Origin: Tetramitus jugosus
Taxonomy: Eukaryota; Heterolobosea; Eutetramitea; Acrasida; Vahlkampfiidae
Reading direction: 5' to 3'
Length of the DNA: 64,000 nt
NCBI GenBank assembly: GCA_937625935.1
Contig: OW569387.1
Location: 341,573-405,572 of the forward strand
The position numbers and the translations under genes are program-made. Shown piece by piece: positions 1 through 11,340 of the stretch (within the stretch, counting starts at the first letter, position 1; the number at the start of each line of letters is the position of its first letter). The notes beneath the pieces are model-generated. The model was not told the DNA's origin. It saw only the letters and a list, made by a program, of their open reading frames with translations, and searched no databases.

Positions 1-2
1 AG

Positions 3-34
<32 letters not shown>

Positions 35-1164
35 TGATGACAATGGATGAATCGGAAGAAACACTCTTGTTTGCCAATCATTTGATGAATCAGAGCTCAG
101 GTAGTAGTAGCTCTGGTGGTGGTGGTGGTAGAGGTTCGATGGGTGGTCGAAGTCATTCGAATGCTTCCTCGGACAGTGTCTCACTCACTCCACCAAAGCA
201 AGTACTGTACAGAAAGATGACTGATTCACAGATCAATGCCGTTGTCTTTTCATCAGATTCCATGATGATTGCTACGGCACACAATGACAAGACTGTGAAG
301 CTGTGGAACTCGAGAACAGGTACGATTACGACCACGTTGCACGGCAGTGCAGATGCAGTTGTCGCTGTGAGCATGTGCCCCAATCAGAGGTTGGTTGCAG
401 GCAGCAGCACAGACAACATTTGTCGTATATGGAGCATGGCAACAGCACGTGTGCAATACTCGCTCACTGGTCACACGAAAAAGATTTATGCCACAGATTT
501 TACAAATGACGGCAAGAGGTTGATCACTGGTAGTCACGATCGAACCATCAAGATTTGGGAACTGCAGTACGGTAACTGCGAAAAGACATTGTTGACATGC
601 AAGAGCAGTGTCAATGATTTGGAGTGTAACCCTGGAACACCCATTTTCATCTCTGGTCACTTTGATGCGTGTGCTCGATTGTGGGATCTGAGATCACCTT
701 ATACACTGGTCCACGAGTACAACACGATACACAAGCAACAAATTACATCGGTCAACTTCTCCAGGGACGGCAACACGTTGCTCACCAATGCACGAGACAA
801 TTTGCTGCAAGTGATTGATGTTCGTACGCACAAGATTCTGCACACACTGTCGCACGACGACTACAAGAACAATGTGAATCAAAATAAGGCTGTGATGAGT
901 CCATGTGGTTCCTATGCCATTGCAGGCACCAGTTCAACCAAGAATGTGTGTTACGTGTGGGACATTTCACCACGTTCTCTTGCCATGAGAATTGCTGCAT
1001 CTTCTTCTTCTTCTTCGTTTGGAAAGTCAACACCAATAGTCGTACCAAAGGCTGTGGCACTCGACGGTGGACACAAGCAGGCCATCACTGGTTGTGCATG
1101 GTCACCAGATGGAGCTCAAATTGCCAGTGTTTCCATTGATAAGCAACTTGTCGTCTATCAATAA
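1..1164 (+). CDS. ATG16-like WD40 repeat protein, 5' end outside the window
   Basis: Seven or so WD40 blades fill most of this protein, with typical GH...WD spacing and pairs such as VKLWN, RIWSM, IKIWE and RLWDL. The order and wording of the blades resemble the C-terminal propeller of autophagy protein ATG16L1, especially the stretch around DNLLQVIDVRTH followed by a SPCGSYAIAG-type blade and a final GCAWSPDGA blade. ATG16 normally carries the ATG12-ATG5 conjugate to the forming autophagosome and promotes ATG8 lipidation. The first ATG in frame is at 34, but the frame is open back to base 1 through an AAT (Asn) run, so the usual N-terminal ATG5-binding and coiled-coil part could lie further left. 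A region rich in S and G precedes the propeller. Another WD40 protein such as a CstF50-like factor is the main alternative. Confidence 0.6.
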
Positions 1165-1254
1165 GTTCTTTTTTATAATACCTGTATGATAAAACAAAAA
1201 ACACACGAAGCTTAACTTATCATTGTGAAGATTTATTTATTCGATACTAAATGA

Positions 1255-1707
1255 TTACTCCATGTCATTCGATGACGATGTCAACAGATCAGTGACATAC
1301 TTGGAGAGCAGAATGACATTCTTGTCATTCTCAGCTCTCTTTTGCCAATAGGCTACACGTTCAGTCCATTGATCCACTTGCTTTTCAATAAATTGATCAA
1401 TAAACGTCGACTGATCACTACTACTCTTGTTATTACTATTACTGTTATTATTGTTATTGTGAATGGGCATGGGAACATAGAAACTGAGACCAGCATGAAC
1501 AAACATTTCTTCGTTATTGTCCGTTTTGGCTTCCAAGTGATAATTCTCTCCCATGTCGACCAACAAGTGATTCCGATGAGTCGATGGCTGTGACCGCATC
1601 GTTTTCACATGTGATGCCAATTGATTCCAATGATCGACTCTTGCTTGTGCACTGTCTCTCTGCATGAGACAATATTCCAAATCGGATTCCAATCCTCCTT
1701 CACCCAT
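1255..1707 (-). CDS. Prefoldin-alpha-like protein, possibly UXT
   Basis: A 150-residue protein with a helix, a short beta hairpin and a second helix, the layout of alpha-type prefoldins. The central part (LVDMGENYHLEAK... then a FVHAGLSFYVPM-like strand) matches the conserved hairpin of UXT and prefoldin 5 (VDLGCNFFV... VALGYGFFLEL in UXT), followed by a C-terminal helix around FIDQFIEKQVDQW. Prefoldin-like proteins assemble into hexameric chaperones or into the R2TP/URI complex. An Asn/Ser run sits in the loop between the hairpin and the last helix, as is common in this genome. The start ATG at 1707 is the only good candidate. The family call comes from the hairpin only; the UXT assignment is an inference. 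Confidence 0.5.
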   Translation of the reverse strand: MGEGGLESDLEYCLMQRDSAQARVDHWNQLASHVKTMRSQPSTHRNHLLVDMGENYHLEAKTDNNEEMFVHAGLSFYVPMPIHNNNNNSNSNNKSSSDQSTFIDQFIEKQVDQWTERVAYWQKRAENDKNVILLSKYVTDLLTSSSNDME

Positions 1708-1767
1708 TATTTTGTTTTTTTGTTGTTTGAAGATCTATGAAGAAATGCAAGTGGAGGAGTTTTATTG

Positions 1768-4700
1768 TTACTGCTCTTGTTGGTTTTGTTTGCCTGTCAA
1801 GGATTGATGAATCATTTCAATATCGTGAGAGTTCTTGCTCTGTCTGTTGTCGACTTCTAGGTCCAGCTCGTCAATGGTTTCAAAGTCTTGTGGAGGAAGA
1901 TCGACAAAGGTTCCCGTCATGCTCGTGCCAGTGCTTTCATCGGATAGCTCCAGATCACCATTGTCTCTGTTTTTGGGGAAGAAGAAATCTCTGATGGAGA
2001 AACGTTTGGGATTTGAGCCAACGACTGGAGTTTGACTCGTATCAGAGGTTGTTCGAACAGCTCCACCAACCGTGTATTCTGCTTTGGTTCCAGTGAGAGC
2101 TGATGTTGAGGAGGTCTGCGTGGTGTGCATCGTGTTCTGGGCAATAGTCTTTCTTCTGTCCGTTGTAAAGTAGTCTTCTGGACTCAGTATCTTGCCGCTA
2201 GTAGATGTAGTTTTCTCTGGTGAGTCATAGCCAAAGATGATTCCGTTGTCGATGGGTTCGCTTGGAGGTGCGGACTCCCGTCTAACCAGACGCTTACCAT
2301 TGTTTGGTTTTGTTGAAATGATGATGGATGAAGCATTTTGAATCCGCTTCCCACCACCGCCTCTTAATGGTTTTACAATTTTTCTTTCTCTCCTTATTGG
2401 GTGAGGGCTGTCAGTGTACATGTCATCTTCACCGTACTCCACATGATCAAAATCATCATCACTATAATCGAAGGTGTGACTGGTGTTCACATCTCTGTGG
2501 AAAGTTGATTCAAACTCGTCTTCCATTCGTCTAATCACCTGGGTGAGCTTTTCAATCTCTAACTTCTGATTGTGAATTGTTTTGTTCTGGGTAGCTAGTT
2601 GTTCCTGATGTTTGTTTGCTTGCTCGTTGGTCTTGTTAATTAAATTCTTTAAATTTGTATCAAGGTTCGATATTCTATCATCCCGAATATTTAACTTGTT
2701 TTCCATTAGCTTGATTTGCAAATCCTTGTTATTTCTTTGTTGAGTAACGTCATGTAGTTGAGTTGTTGTTGCTTGAAGACTTCTCTGTAAGAATGCAATC
2801 TTGTCCAAATTCTTTTTGAGAGCAGAACTGTCGAAGAGCTGGTTGTGCTTGTCCCTAGCTTCATCAAGAAGCATCTCCAATTCAACAACTTTGTCACATC
2901 GGTTAGTTAGATCATTCATCAACGAGAGAATTTGTTTCTCATAAGTTTCTCTCTCCATAGCCATCCTCATATTAATCTTTTGGAGTTCATCTAACAACAG
3001 GACTGTATCATGAGTTTCTGCATTTGCACTTGCGTTGTTAGCTTTGATTCCAAAAGAAGCGGTTACATTTGTTAGGATTCTACTGAAGGTATTAGAAGAA
3101 GTTGCAGGAGATGATGTACTAGGCTCGAACGATTTTTGGGTTTTGGAGCTTGCTGTTCGTTTCTCACTATCAATGTTCTGAGCAACTGATGAGGTATCTG
3201 TCTCTGAACTCTCATCATTATTCTGTTCAATCAAAGAGATTTCTTCTCCAGTGACATCGTTCTTTCTGTCATCATTCTCATTCCAATCAGTGGTACTCTC
3301 ATTTTCTTCAGGTGCATCCAGGCACGATAACTTGTCCTTGAGCGATGAGATGGCTAGGGACATCTTTGCTTTTCTCTTCTGAAGAATTGAGATATCTTCA
3401 TCCTGGGTAGCAGCTTGCTGTTCCAAACTCTCAACAAGTTCGTTATGAGCATTGCTCATCACTTCAATGAAATCTTCAAGCTTTCGAATCTCTTGAGCCT
3501 TTGGGATTCTGTCAAGCTCTTCGATTTGGTTTTTGAGATCTGATACTTGTTGTTTCAAAATGTTCAAGTCCTTATTGGCAGTTTCATTTCTTATCTCCAA
3601 GTTTTCGATCGTAAAGTCTTTCTCTGTCGATTCATATTCGATCTTTTCTAACGACATTTTGAGTTCAGCTACCTCATTGGTTTTCATAGAGTTCATTGTT
3701 CGAAGATCGTTCATATAGCTATTTAAATCTCTTTCCACCTCTCGATAATATTCCATCTTTTCATCATATTCTTTGCTTAATTCGTTATATCGATTCTTAG
3801 CTTTCTCTTTCTCTTCATTCGCTTTCGCTAATTTATCTTTCTCTACTGCGATGTACTCTTCTAAGGATCGAATCTTTTCATCCAAATCTGGTCGACCCAC
3901 TGGAGTTTCGGTCTTTTCATTTTCATTGATCTTCTGTTTCTCTTCATCAGGTTCTTGTTGGGGCTCTACTTGGTCATTGATATCAATCTGCACCTTACCT
4001 CCGGTGTACTTCTTTAACTCTTTCTCTAATGCCAGAATGTACTTGTTGTTCTGAGCAATTTCAATCTTCGCCTTTTCTAATAACCGAGTTAGTTCCTTGA
4101 CGGATAATTCTCGGTTAACCTTTGGCTTATTCTTAATGCTCTTTGCTCTGATACCAAACCGTAGAGTTGATAGTGTTTCAAAATCATTGTATGTACTCGA
4201 AGAGCAATTAATTATCAACGTTGTTCTAGAATTTCCTCCAAGCGAATCCTGTAATAGTCGAGTTAGTTTGGAGTCTCGATAGGGAATGAATTTGGATTTA
4301 CCGTCAGTCAAAGCATTGATAACATTTCCGAGACACGAGAGAGACTTGTTAATGTTCTTTGCTTCTTCGAGCAGCTTACCAGCAGCACCTGTTTTCTTCA
4401 CCTTTTCCGAGCCAGCCAAGTCGACAAGAAACAACTTTCCAGATTTCGATTCGAGAGATACTGTATTCTTTTGAGATACAGTAACAATTAAGATACTGTG
4501 ACTGCGGGAAGACTCTTCGTTCATTCTTGTTGCAGATACGGTACGGTTCGCTGCTCCTTCTTTAATGAGTAGAAACACTTCGTCGGACGAGGTAACATAT
4601 TCTTCAGTGGCTCCTTGCACATAAATACCTCTCCCACTATCTCTATCCTCCTTGATTCTCAGATTCTGTTGGGTAGGGTCCAATAAATCTCGAATCTTCT

Positions 4701-5435
4701 CCAAATATATTTCCAGATAGGACACTTGAATAGTGAACTCAATAGCCGAGTCTGCACTGTCGACAGAAAAGAAAATGTTGTCAATGATACGGGGTATAAT
4801 ACCCTTCATTGTGGAGTCATCACAAAATCCCTAAGATAAACCAACAAAGCGAGTATGAAGTTGTTAGTTTTCGTATGGTATCATTCTTGAATGGACTACT
4901 TGAATGGTACATACAGTGAGATTGTCATTCGGACCCATCATTGTGAATCTGTTAGAATCAATAACATCAACAATAAAATATTAGTCAATGTTCTAAAGTG
5001 ACAGGAAGAGTAATGAGTAGAGGAGTAGGAGAGTGAACCATACGTTTTGCCACTACCTGTTTGACCGTAGACAAACACGGTACCATTGTAGCCTTTAAAT
5101 ATATCATCTACAATCGGCTGGCCAACTCTGTCATACACCATCTTTTGATCGGAACTCATGCCGAACACGTGGTCAAACACAAAGGAGTGTTTTCCTTGCT
5201 TTGGCTGTTTACAAGTCATTCAATCCAATTGACAGCATTTATATTCCAATGTTTGTTAGAATGGCAATCATTAAAAAACAGTGAGTAAAATGTGATTAGC
5301 AAGCTTACTTACGTTCTCTAGTTGAACTGTCTTTTCATCATCGTCAATCGAAAGGCATACAGCCCCACCAAGGGATAGCTCAAGCTTATTTTGCGGCCTA
5401 ATTCGACAAACAACTTGAATGTTACTCTCTGCCAT
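1768..5435 (-). CDS. Kinesin-1 heavy chain, four exons
   Basis: Microtubule plus-end motor of about 1126 residues. I read exons 5313-5435, 5044-5204, 4915-4948 and 1768-4830; every junction is GT-AG and keeps frame. The start reads MAESNIQVVCRIRP, nearly the classic kinesin N-terminus. The P-loop GQTGSGKT lies near residues 88-95 and is split by the second intron, switch I (SSRSHS) is near 213, and switch II (LVDLAGSE) is near 241. The neck is followed by a long coiled coil to about residue 860. Near residue 924 the tail has KIVKPLRGG, very close to the QIAKPIRPG autoinhibitory IAK motif that is diagnostic of kinesin-1, then a Ser/Thr-rich disordered end. Confidence in the family is high; exon ends are by eye. 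Confidence 0.9.
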
Positions 5436-5653
5436 TTGTTTTAATCAGTCCACAAGACAATACTTGATATACAAGAGAATTTCGAAGCTTTGTTTGTTTC
5501 GCGCACATTGACCTCAACTCAAACAAATAAAATTCCCCGGCGACTACAGCTTGTTGGCAAGCAAAGGAGAGGGTTTTGGCGCCTGTACAAGCTTCTAGTT
5601 CTCTATCAACATGTGGACTCATCAGAGAAGAGGCGCGATACTGGCTTAAATTG

Positions 5654-7229
5654 TCATTTCTTATCATGGTGAATTGTTTGTAGTATGGGAGGAAGTTTCG
5701 AATGAGCCTTCTTCTTCAGAACAACTATCCTTTTGACAAGATTGTTCTCAATTTTTTGCTTGTACCAACCGATAATCATTCCCACGATCACTCCCAGTAG
5801 ACCTATGCCGAACAATAAGTACACGCACAGGAATGCTCGACCCGCTCTCGAGTTAACAACAAGCTCACCATATCCGATACTGCAGAAAAGAAACCTGATC
5901 AGTGTTGCCCACTTTAGAAGAAGAAAAAATGAATTGGAGTAGTAATACATACGTCGACAAACTAACAAGAGAGAAGTATAATCCAATACCATAATTCCAG
6001 TTCTCAATGAGTGAGAGCACCATTGAACCCAATAGGACAAAGCAGATGACAACCGAAACTTGGAGACTAATTTGGATGAAGTGACTAGCTGCGGCCTGGT
6101 TAATTCTGATTCGGACTTTGTGATGTCTCTGAAACCAAGATCTTACTGCATGCATTCCTCTATGTCTCGAGAAAGTCGTATACTCATCAGTGATTGATAT
6201 TTGACCTGGTAAGTGACCTATGGGATGATTATGAGGGATACGAACGTCCACTTGGTTATAATCGGCTCCAGTCTCCGAAGTTCTATCTGTACTCAAATAA
6301 TTGGAGGAACTGCGCTCGCTCTCAGTATAATGATGAACATCTGTTTGCACTCCATCATGATGGCCCATAACGAAATGATTAAAGATATTGAAGATATGAG
6401 ACGTGATACACATGTACCTCTGACTGACGAAAGCAATCCAACCCGTTAGTAATGGCACTCCGATGATAATGCATACCGAGTTGTACGCTCTAGATCCTGC
6501 TCTGCTGGGCGCAAACTCACCATAACCTACTGTCGTTAGAGTGATTACGACTACGTACAGAGAGAGACCGTATCCCCAACCATGCTTACTCTCAATTGCC
6601 CACAGAGGAATCGCCATGAGAGCCAGAGTGGCACTTAGAGCCATACACGCCAGAATAAAGGTAAAAACATGTGTTCGAAGTTTTTTCAGAGATTCCTTTA
6701 AAGTTGGTCGCTGCTGTTCTCGTCGAATAATTGTTGTCTTTGTCGGTGGGATTCCACTAACTCCTCCTTCTTCCATTTCCTCCTCCATTATGATCAACCG
6801 GTCTAATTCTCCTTCATTTTCTTTATTCTTCTCCTCTACGATGACTTCATTGTGAGATTGCTCTTGGAGAGCTCGAGTTGAGCGACGATGTTGCCACGTA
6901 GCTGCTATACTCTCTTGAGTGATTGGATCCGGGATGCAATTCTTCAGTACATGAACATCTTCATCTGCAACAACGAAGCGTATCCAATTATTGTTGATCA
7001 GGGCATCAATCTCCAATGAAATATACGGCAGTTGTTGAATAATCCCTTCTTGCTTGTTGAAAGTGTGTACAGCTGTTGACAACACATTGGCATACTGTTG
7101 ATGTGGTTGACTAGATAATAAATCTTGTGCAGGAAAACAATGGACATGCCAAAAAGGTTTTTTGATCCGTATTGTCATCGCATAGGGTTCCAAAAGAAAG
7201 AAATGATACTCTTGTGGGTTCTCGTTCAT
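5654..7229 (-). CDS. Two-pore-domain potassium channel (paralogue A)
   Basis: Membrane channel of about 500 residues from exons 5953-7229 and 5879-5654, joined in frame by a 73-base GT-AG intron. It has four membrane segments and two pore loops. The first pore holds the selectivity filter TTVGYGE near residue 232, after a hydrophobic segment ending PLWAIES. The second holds STIGYGE near residue 426, followed by a last membrane helix around LLFGIGLLGVIVG. This is the layout of K2P/TPK channels that pass K+ passively. The cytoplasmic N-terminus of about 190 residues is acidic. It shares fold, N-terminal sequence and intron position with the neighbour at 7338-8941, so the pair arose by tandem duplication. 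The short C-terminal tail is basic. Confidence 0.85.
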
Positions 7230-7337
7230 TGTTTGTTTTTTTACAATGTATTGAGATCAATTAATTATTCCGTCCGATTCAAAAAGGCAATTGTTGTTTT
7301 TGGATTGAGGTCTTCCCTCAGGGTTGTGGCAACATGT

Positions 7338-8941
7338 TCAGGGTTGTGTGACAACTTCTTTTTGAGACTCGTGCTTCTCTTTTTTTTCCTTTCTCAGAGC
7401 TCTCTTCGCTCGTCTCTTTTCGATCATCTTGGTGACATGTTTTTTGATCCTACTTTTGTAAAGGTCGAGACCCATTCCAATTATTACTGCCAGCAAGCCA
7501 ATGCCAATTAATAAATAAAAGCATAAAAGGACTCGGCCTGCTCTTGTTGTCACGAGAACATCTCCATATCCGATTCTGCACAGTATTGAATGAGTTGTGT
7601 TCTCAAGGGAGATAAGAGTGAAAAACCAAAAACTTACGTTGATAAACTAATAAGTGAGAAGTACAATCCCTCTCCGAAGTTCCAACCTTCAATCCTTTTA
7701 AAAACGGCAGATCCGATTAGGACATAAGCAATAATGATGAATACTTGAAGGCAAATCTTGAACGATTCGCTGGTGAGTATTTTTTGTAATGTTTCCCTTA
7801 CTCGACGATGCCTCTGAAACCAACTCCTCGCTCTGCCACTACTTTTGACTTGATTGGGTGTGTTGAGATCATTTGGGACTATGGGATTCCTGTTTCCACC
7901 ACCAGGTACGTTATCTTCCATGGATAATTGAGCCACATTGACATACACTGATGAATCATGGATATGGTTGTCACCCGGTTCATCTAGAGATGTGTTCGCA
8001 CTTTGTTCGTTCGTGGGCCGAACATTAGGAGTGACGGCAGCGTTGTTGTTCGTGACTGCTTGAGCATCATCGCTCATTGGTTGGAGGGCCTTCTCCGTTC
8101 CGTAATCAATTTCTTCATGGTGATCCAAGAGTGCATGACAGAAAATGTTAAAGCTGTGAGTAGTGATGGAAATGTATTTGGTGCTCACCAAAGCCAACCA
8201 CAGACCCAACAAGGGAACTCCAATCACAATAATGATACAATCAAGTGCTCTGCCTCCCTGCTTCTTTGGAGTGTAGTCACCGTACCCAACTGTGCACAAA
8301 GTCACAACGATAAAATACACTGTCACACCATATCCCCAACCTTCAGATTTCCCGATGGCCCACATGGGGATTGCCAATAAGAAAACTGCACATATAATCG
8401 CTATGTATCCAATAGCAACAATAATAAGATCTCTATGGATACGGTCAAATGATTGCTCGAGCGTTGGCCTCTTTCCATCTAGTTCCATCTCGGACGCCAA
8501 GATTTCTTCCTCTTTTTGTTCCTCTTCTTCCAACTGTCTGGTTTTCTCGAGTTCACGATTCTGTTCAACTTCTTCAATGCTCTGTTGTGTTACTGGATCG
8601 GAAACAACACTCTTCAATTTCTGAATGTCTTCATCTGCAACGACGAAACGGATCCATTCTTGGTTGATCAGAGCTTCTATCTCCAAGAAAAAGTACAATT
8701 GTGGTGGTGGGGGTGGTGAATCATTCTCGAGTTGTTCCTGAAGTTTCTGTTGATAATCTGATGCGAGATAGATTGAAGAGTCTGATGTGTTGGCATACTG
8801 AAAACACTCTTGTGGTTCATCACCTTCGACTTGACCCTTGGAATCAATGGGTTGTGGTATCGGAGATTTCATTCTGAGAGTAAGTTGATGGTGTTGAAGA
8901 AGATAATACTCGTATTCATGGTTAACCAATTCGGAAGTCAT
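7338..8941 (-). CDS. Two-pore-domain potassium channel (paralogue B)
   Basis: About 513 residues from exons 7638-8941 and 7575-7338, separated by a 62-base GT-AG intron. Pore 1 has TLCTVGYGDYTP near residue 217 and pore 2 has STIGYGD near residue 435, each flanked by membrane helices, so a complete subunit pair is encoded. I chose the ATG at 8941 because its N-terminus aligns with the start of paralogue A; the open frame to 9013 has only a TTG. Between pores lies a charged cytoplasmic linker with an SWFQRHRRVR segment also present in paralogue A. The intron splits the same filter codon (Thr of the second pore) in the same phase as in paralogue A. The 3' tail is rich in K, R and E. Only about 110 bases separate the two genes. 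Confidence 0.85.
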
Positions 8942-9040
8942 AGTTGAGTGGTTGAGTGTATTGGTTTTGTTGCGAAAGCCATCACTAAAAAGTCGCTGAA
9001 CTATTTCGGGCAACAGCTCAGTTCAGGACAGGCAAAAGGT

Positions 9041-9144
9041 TGACGGAAGTGGGGTTCGAACCCACGCCCTTTCGGAACACGGATCTTAACTCAACCTGAG
9101 TGTATTCCTAAACGTGTCGCCTTAGACCTCTCGGCCATTCCGCC
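9041..9144 (-). tRNA. tRNA-Leu, anticodon UAG, with an intron
   Basis: On the minus strand the acceptor 5' arm GGCGGAA pairs with TTCCGTC at the 3' end, followed by discriminator A; no CCA is encoded. Box A reads TGGCCGAGAGG and box B GGTTCGAACCC, both typical of class II tRNAs. The T stem is GTGGG/CCCAC and a short variable arm (TCC/GGG) precedes it. The anticodon stem ACACG/CGTGT encloses loop bases TT-TAG-G, then a 24-base insertion (9083-9106) directly after position 37, where nuclear tRNA introns sit. Anticodon TAG (9108-9110) reads CUA leucine codons. It lies upstream of paralogue B of the channel pair. Confidence 0.85.
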
Positions 9145-9431
9145 ATATAATGATAGAGATAGAGCAGAATTTGAAAAACTGCCTCCCAATCTGCGTCGAA
9201 GGCTGTGAAGGGTGTCTGGAAGCAACAGAGGGCTCTAACACAACCAGATCTAGTACAAGGACTTGTTGAACATGCTTAGGCAGAGAAATCAGGTTAGCGG
9301 AGAATGTTACTTCTGTGATCAATCCAAAGGTGCTCAATGAGCTTCGAGAGGTGGCGCTGTCATACTTCGCCGGGCCTTTCGCCTATTTAATTTCTTGTCA
9401 ACAACGATAATTGTGTGTCAAACATATCAAC

Positions 9432-11288
9432 ATGACCAAGAGATCATCTCTCCAGTCATCCTCCTCTTCATGCAAGAAATTGAAATCATCATATCAAACT
9501 TCTGAAAATCAAACCAAGTTCGTTCCTACGAATCAAGGTATTAAAGAGTTTCACTTCAATGAAATCGTCAGTAGAACAGACAATTCATGCCTGAATCAAC
9601 ATGTTGTGTTTGAAAACAAAATTCCTAACTTCGGTGCCCCTCATGAGATTGATCAAAATGCGTCTGGTCAATACAGAATGGTTCTCAGGAAAGAAGCATT
9701 AGAACTATTCGGGAAAATTGACCATTGGCATGAACAATTCAATGAAGATGGCAAAATGGATGATACGTGTCTTGAATTGTGGGGTAGTGGAGGTGTTGGT
9801 AAAACGGGGCTCTTGTTCCTAGCGACACAGTACTGCTTTGAAAAGGGGTGGCTAGTGATATACATGCCCATTGCTCCGAGTCCTTGTGAGATTGACCTGT
9901 GGTGCGAGGATATGTTGGAAGGGCTAAGAACTTACTATGGGAAGGAACAGATCGACCATAAAACTGTTGATGAGGCAAGCAAGCAACATGGAAGCGCTTC
10001 CCAGATCTTTACAAATGTGATTCAAAAATTAAGCACTAGATCATCCAAACCCGTACTGATAGTATCGGATCAATGGAACGTACTCAAGAGAGATGGTGAT
10101 ATGAACAATCCATTTTTTGCTTACTTCTCCAACTTAGAAGGAGTTGGAAGCAAAAGCAAGGCAGTTTTCCTCTGTGCTGTATCATCACAGGCAGCACCTA
10201 CCCTGCCAAAAACAGCCTTCAGAGATGCTAATCAACAAGCGACTGCCAAGACAATTGATCCATACGACGAAGCAGCCTTTATGTCACATTTGGCTCTCAT
10301 GCAAACTCTTGGCAAGTTGGAAAATCTTACAGTCGAAGAAGGGCAAATGATTCGTTATGAAACAGCATGTATTGCACGCTTAGTAACATGGATAGCTATG
10401 GGTGAGAACGACAGATTGGATATTTCTGAGTTTTCTAAAAAAGCAGTCAACTACTACAGCAAAAGAGTGGAAAACTTTTTGGATAGAAACGCAGATAAAG
10501 GTTCTGTCTACATTGCTGCATCCATTTATTTGAACAAAGTTGTGAAAGGACCTGTAGATGAAAGATGGATCGAACAAGGGCTTTTATTGAGCAAGGAAGA
10601 GGGAACCTACGATGCTCCATGTCCTAGTGCGAGGCTAGCTATTCTCTATGTTGTGAAATCTCGCAAATTAGATACATTAGATTTCTTGCTGACAGACATT
10701 CAATGCAGAGGTAGGGCTCTTGAATTACTAGTTCTCCAGTCCTTTTCTGAGGCTGACAGAATAAGACCAGTCACAAGAGTTGTTCCTCTCGATTCTACTT
10801 CCGAACTCAGAATTGGAGTTACAAAGATCTGCTATCAATCTGCTCCCGTTGGTCAAGTTTATGAAATTTTCGAGGTTGAAAGGGGTACAATGCTAGTTTG
10901 CCATAATTCCCATGCTGTGGTTGATTTTGTTTTCAGAACAATTGAAAACAATCTTGTTTTTGTCCAAGTGTCTAATTCTACATACTCAAAACACAGTCCC
11001 CAGACTGAAGAACTCTTCACCAAGACAATCCAAGTGAAAAGAAAGGGTAGTGTTGAATTAATGACGATGTATAATTTTTATAGATTGTGCGTGGGTATGA
11101 AGGAGGTTGACCCAAAAACAACACGCAAATCCCACGTGAGCACTACAGTTGTGTATCTTACTCCCTCACAAGTCAAGACCAGAAATGTTGCTGGAATTAC
11201 AATTCTCAATAGCAAAGAACAGTGGACAGCTTTTGTGGGGCAAGAGAATGCAGAGAGAGTATTCAGTACAAATGATATTGGTAAATAA
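9432..11288 (+). CDS. P-loop NTPase with nuclease-like C-terminus (Crinkler/RHS-type)
   Basis: About 618 residues. An AAA/STAND-like ATPase begins near residue 115 with the Walker A motif GSGGVGKTG; LIVSDQWN near residue 210 is a plausible Walker B region. The C-terminal 200 residues contain a VVDFVF strand, then LVFVQVSNSTYSKH, which resembles the degenerate restriction-endonuclease-fold core (D...Q-V/M-T...KH) of Crinkler effectors and trypanosome RHS proteins, where a P-loop NTPase is fused to such a domain. The catalytic D-ExK set is not clearly complete, so nuclease activity is uncertain. DAP3/mitochondrial S29 is an alternative for the ATPase part alone. No signal peptide is seen; a Ser/Lys-rich N-terminus may target the nucleus. 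The ATG at 9432 was chosen over a TTG at 9411. Confidence 0.5.
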   Translation: MTKRSSLQSSSSSCKKLKSSYQTSENQTKFVPTNQGIKEFHFNEIVSRTDNSCLNQHVVFENKIPNFGAPHEIDQNASGQYRMVLRKEALELFGKIDHWHEQFNEDGKMDDTCLELWGSGGVGKTGLLFLATQYCFEKGWLVIYMPIAPSPCEIDLWCEDMLEGLRTYYGKEQIDHKTVDEASKQHGSASQIFTNVIQKLSTRSSKPVLIVSDQWNVLKRDGDMNNPFFAYFSNLEGVGSKSKAVFLCAVSSQAAPTLPKTAFRDANQQATAKTIDPYDEAAFMSHLALMQTLGKLENLTVEEGQMIRYETACIARLVTWIAMGENDRLDISEFSKKAVNYYSKRVENFLDRNADKGSVYIAASIYLNKVVKGPVDERWIEQGLLLSKEEGTYDAPCPSARLAILYVVKSRKLDTLDFLLTDIQCRGRALELLVLQSFSEADRIRPVTRVVPLDSTSELRIGVTKICYQSAPVGQVYEIFEVERGTMLVCHNSHAVVDFVFRTIENNLVFVQVSNSTYSKHSPQTEELFTKTIQVKRKGSVELMTMYNFYRLCVGMKEVDPKTTRKSHVSTTVVYLTPSQVKTRNVAGITILNSKEQWTAFVGQENAERVFSTNDIGK

Positions 11289-11340
11289 GTTCTTGAATAT
11301 GGAGCTTTCATATTCGACCAGCAACTTGAAAATGAAAAAG

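Noticed and set aside
253-660. 135-codon minus-strand frame inside the ATG16-like gene
   Set aside because: Cys-rich, no motif, fully inside a clear WD40 gene: a shadow frame.
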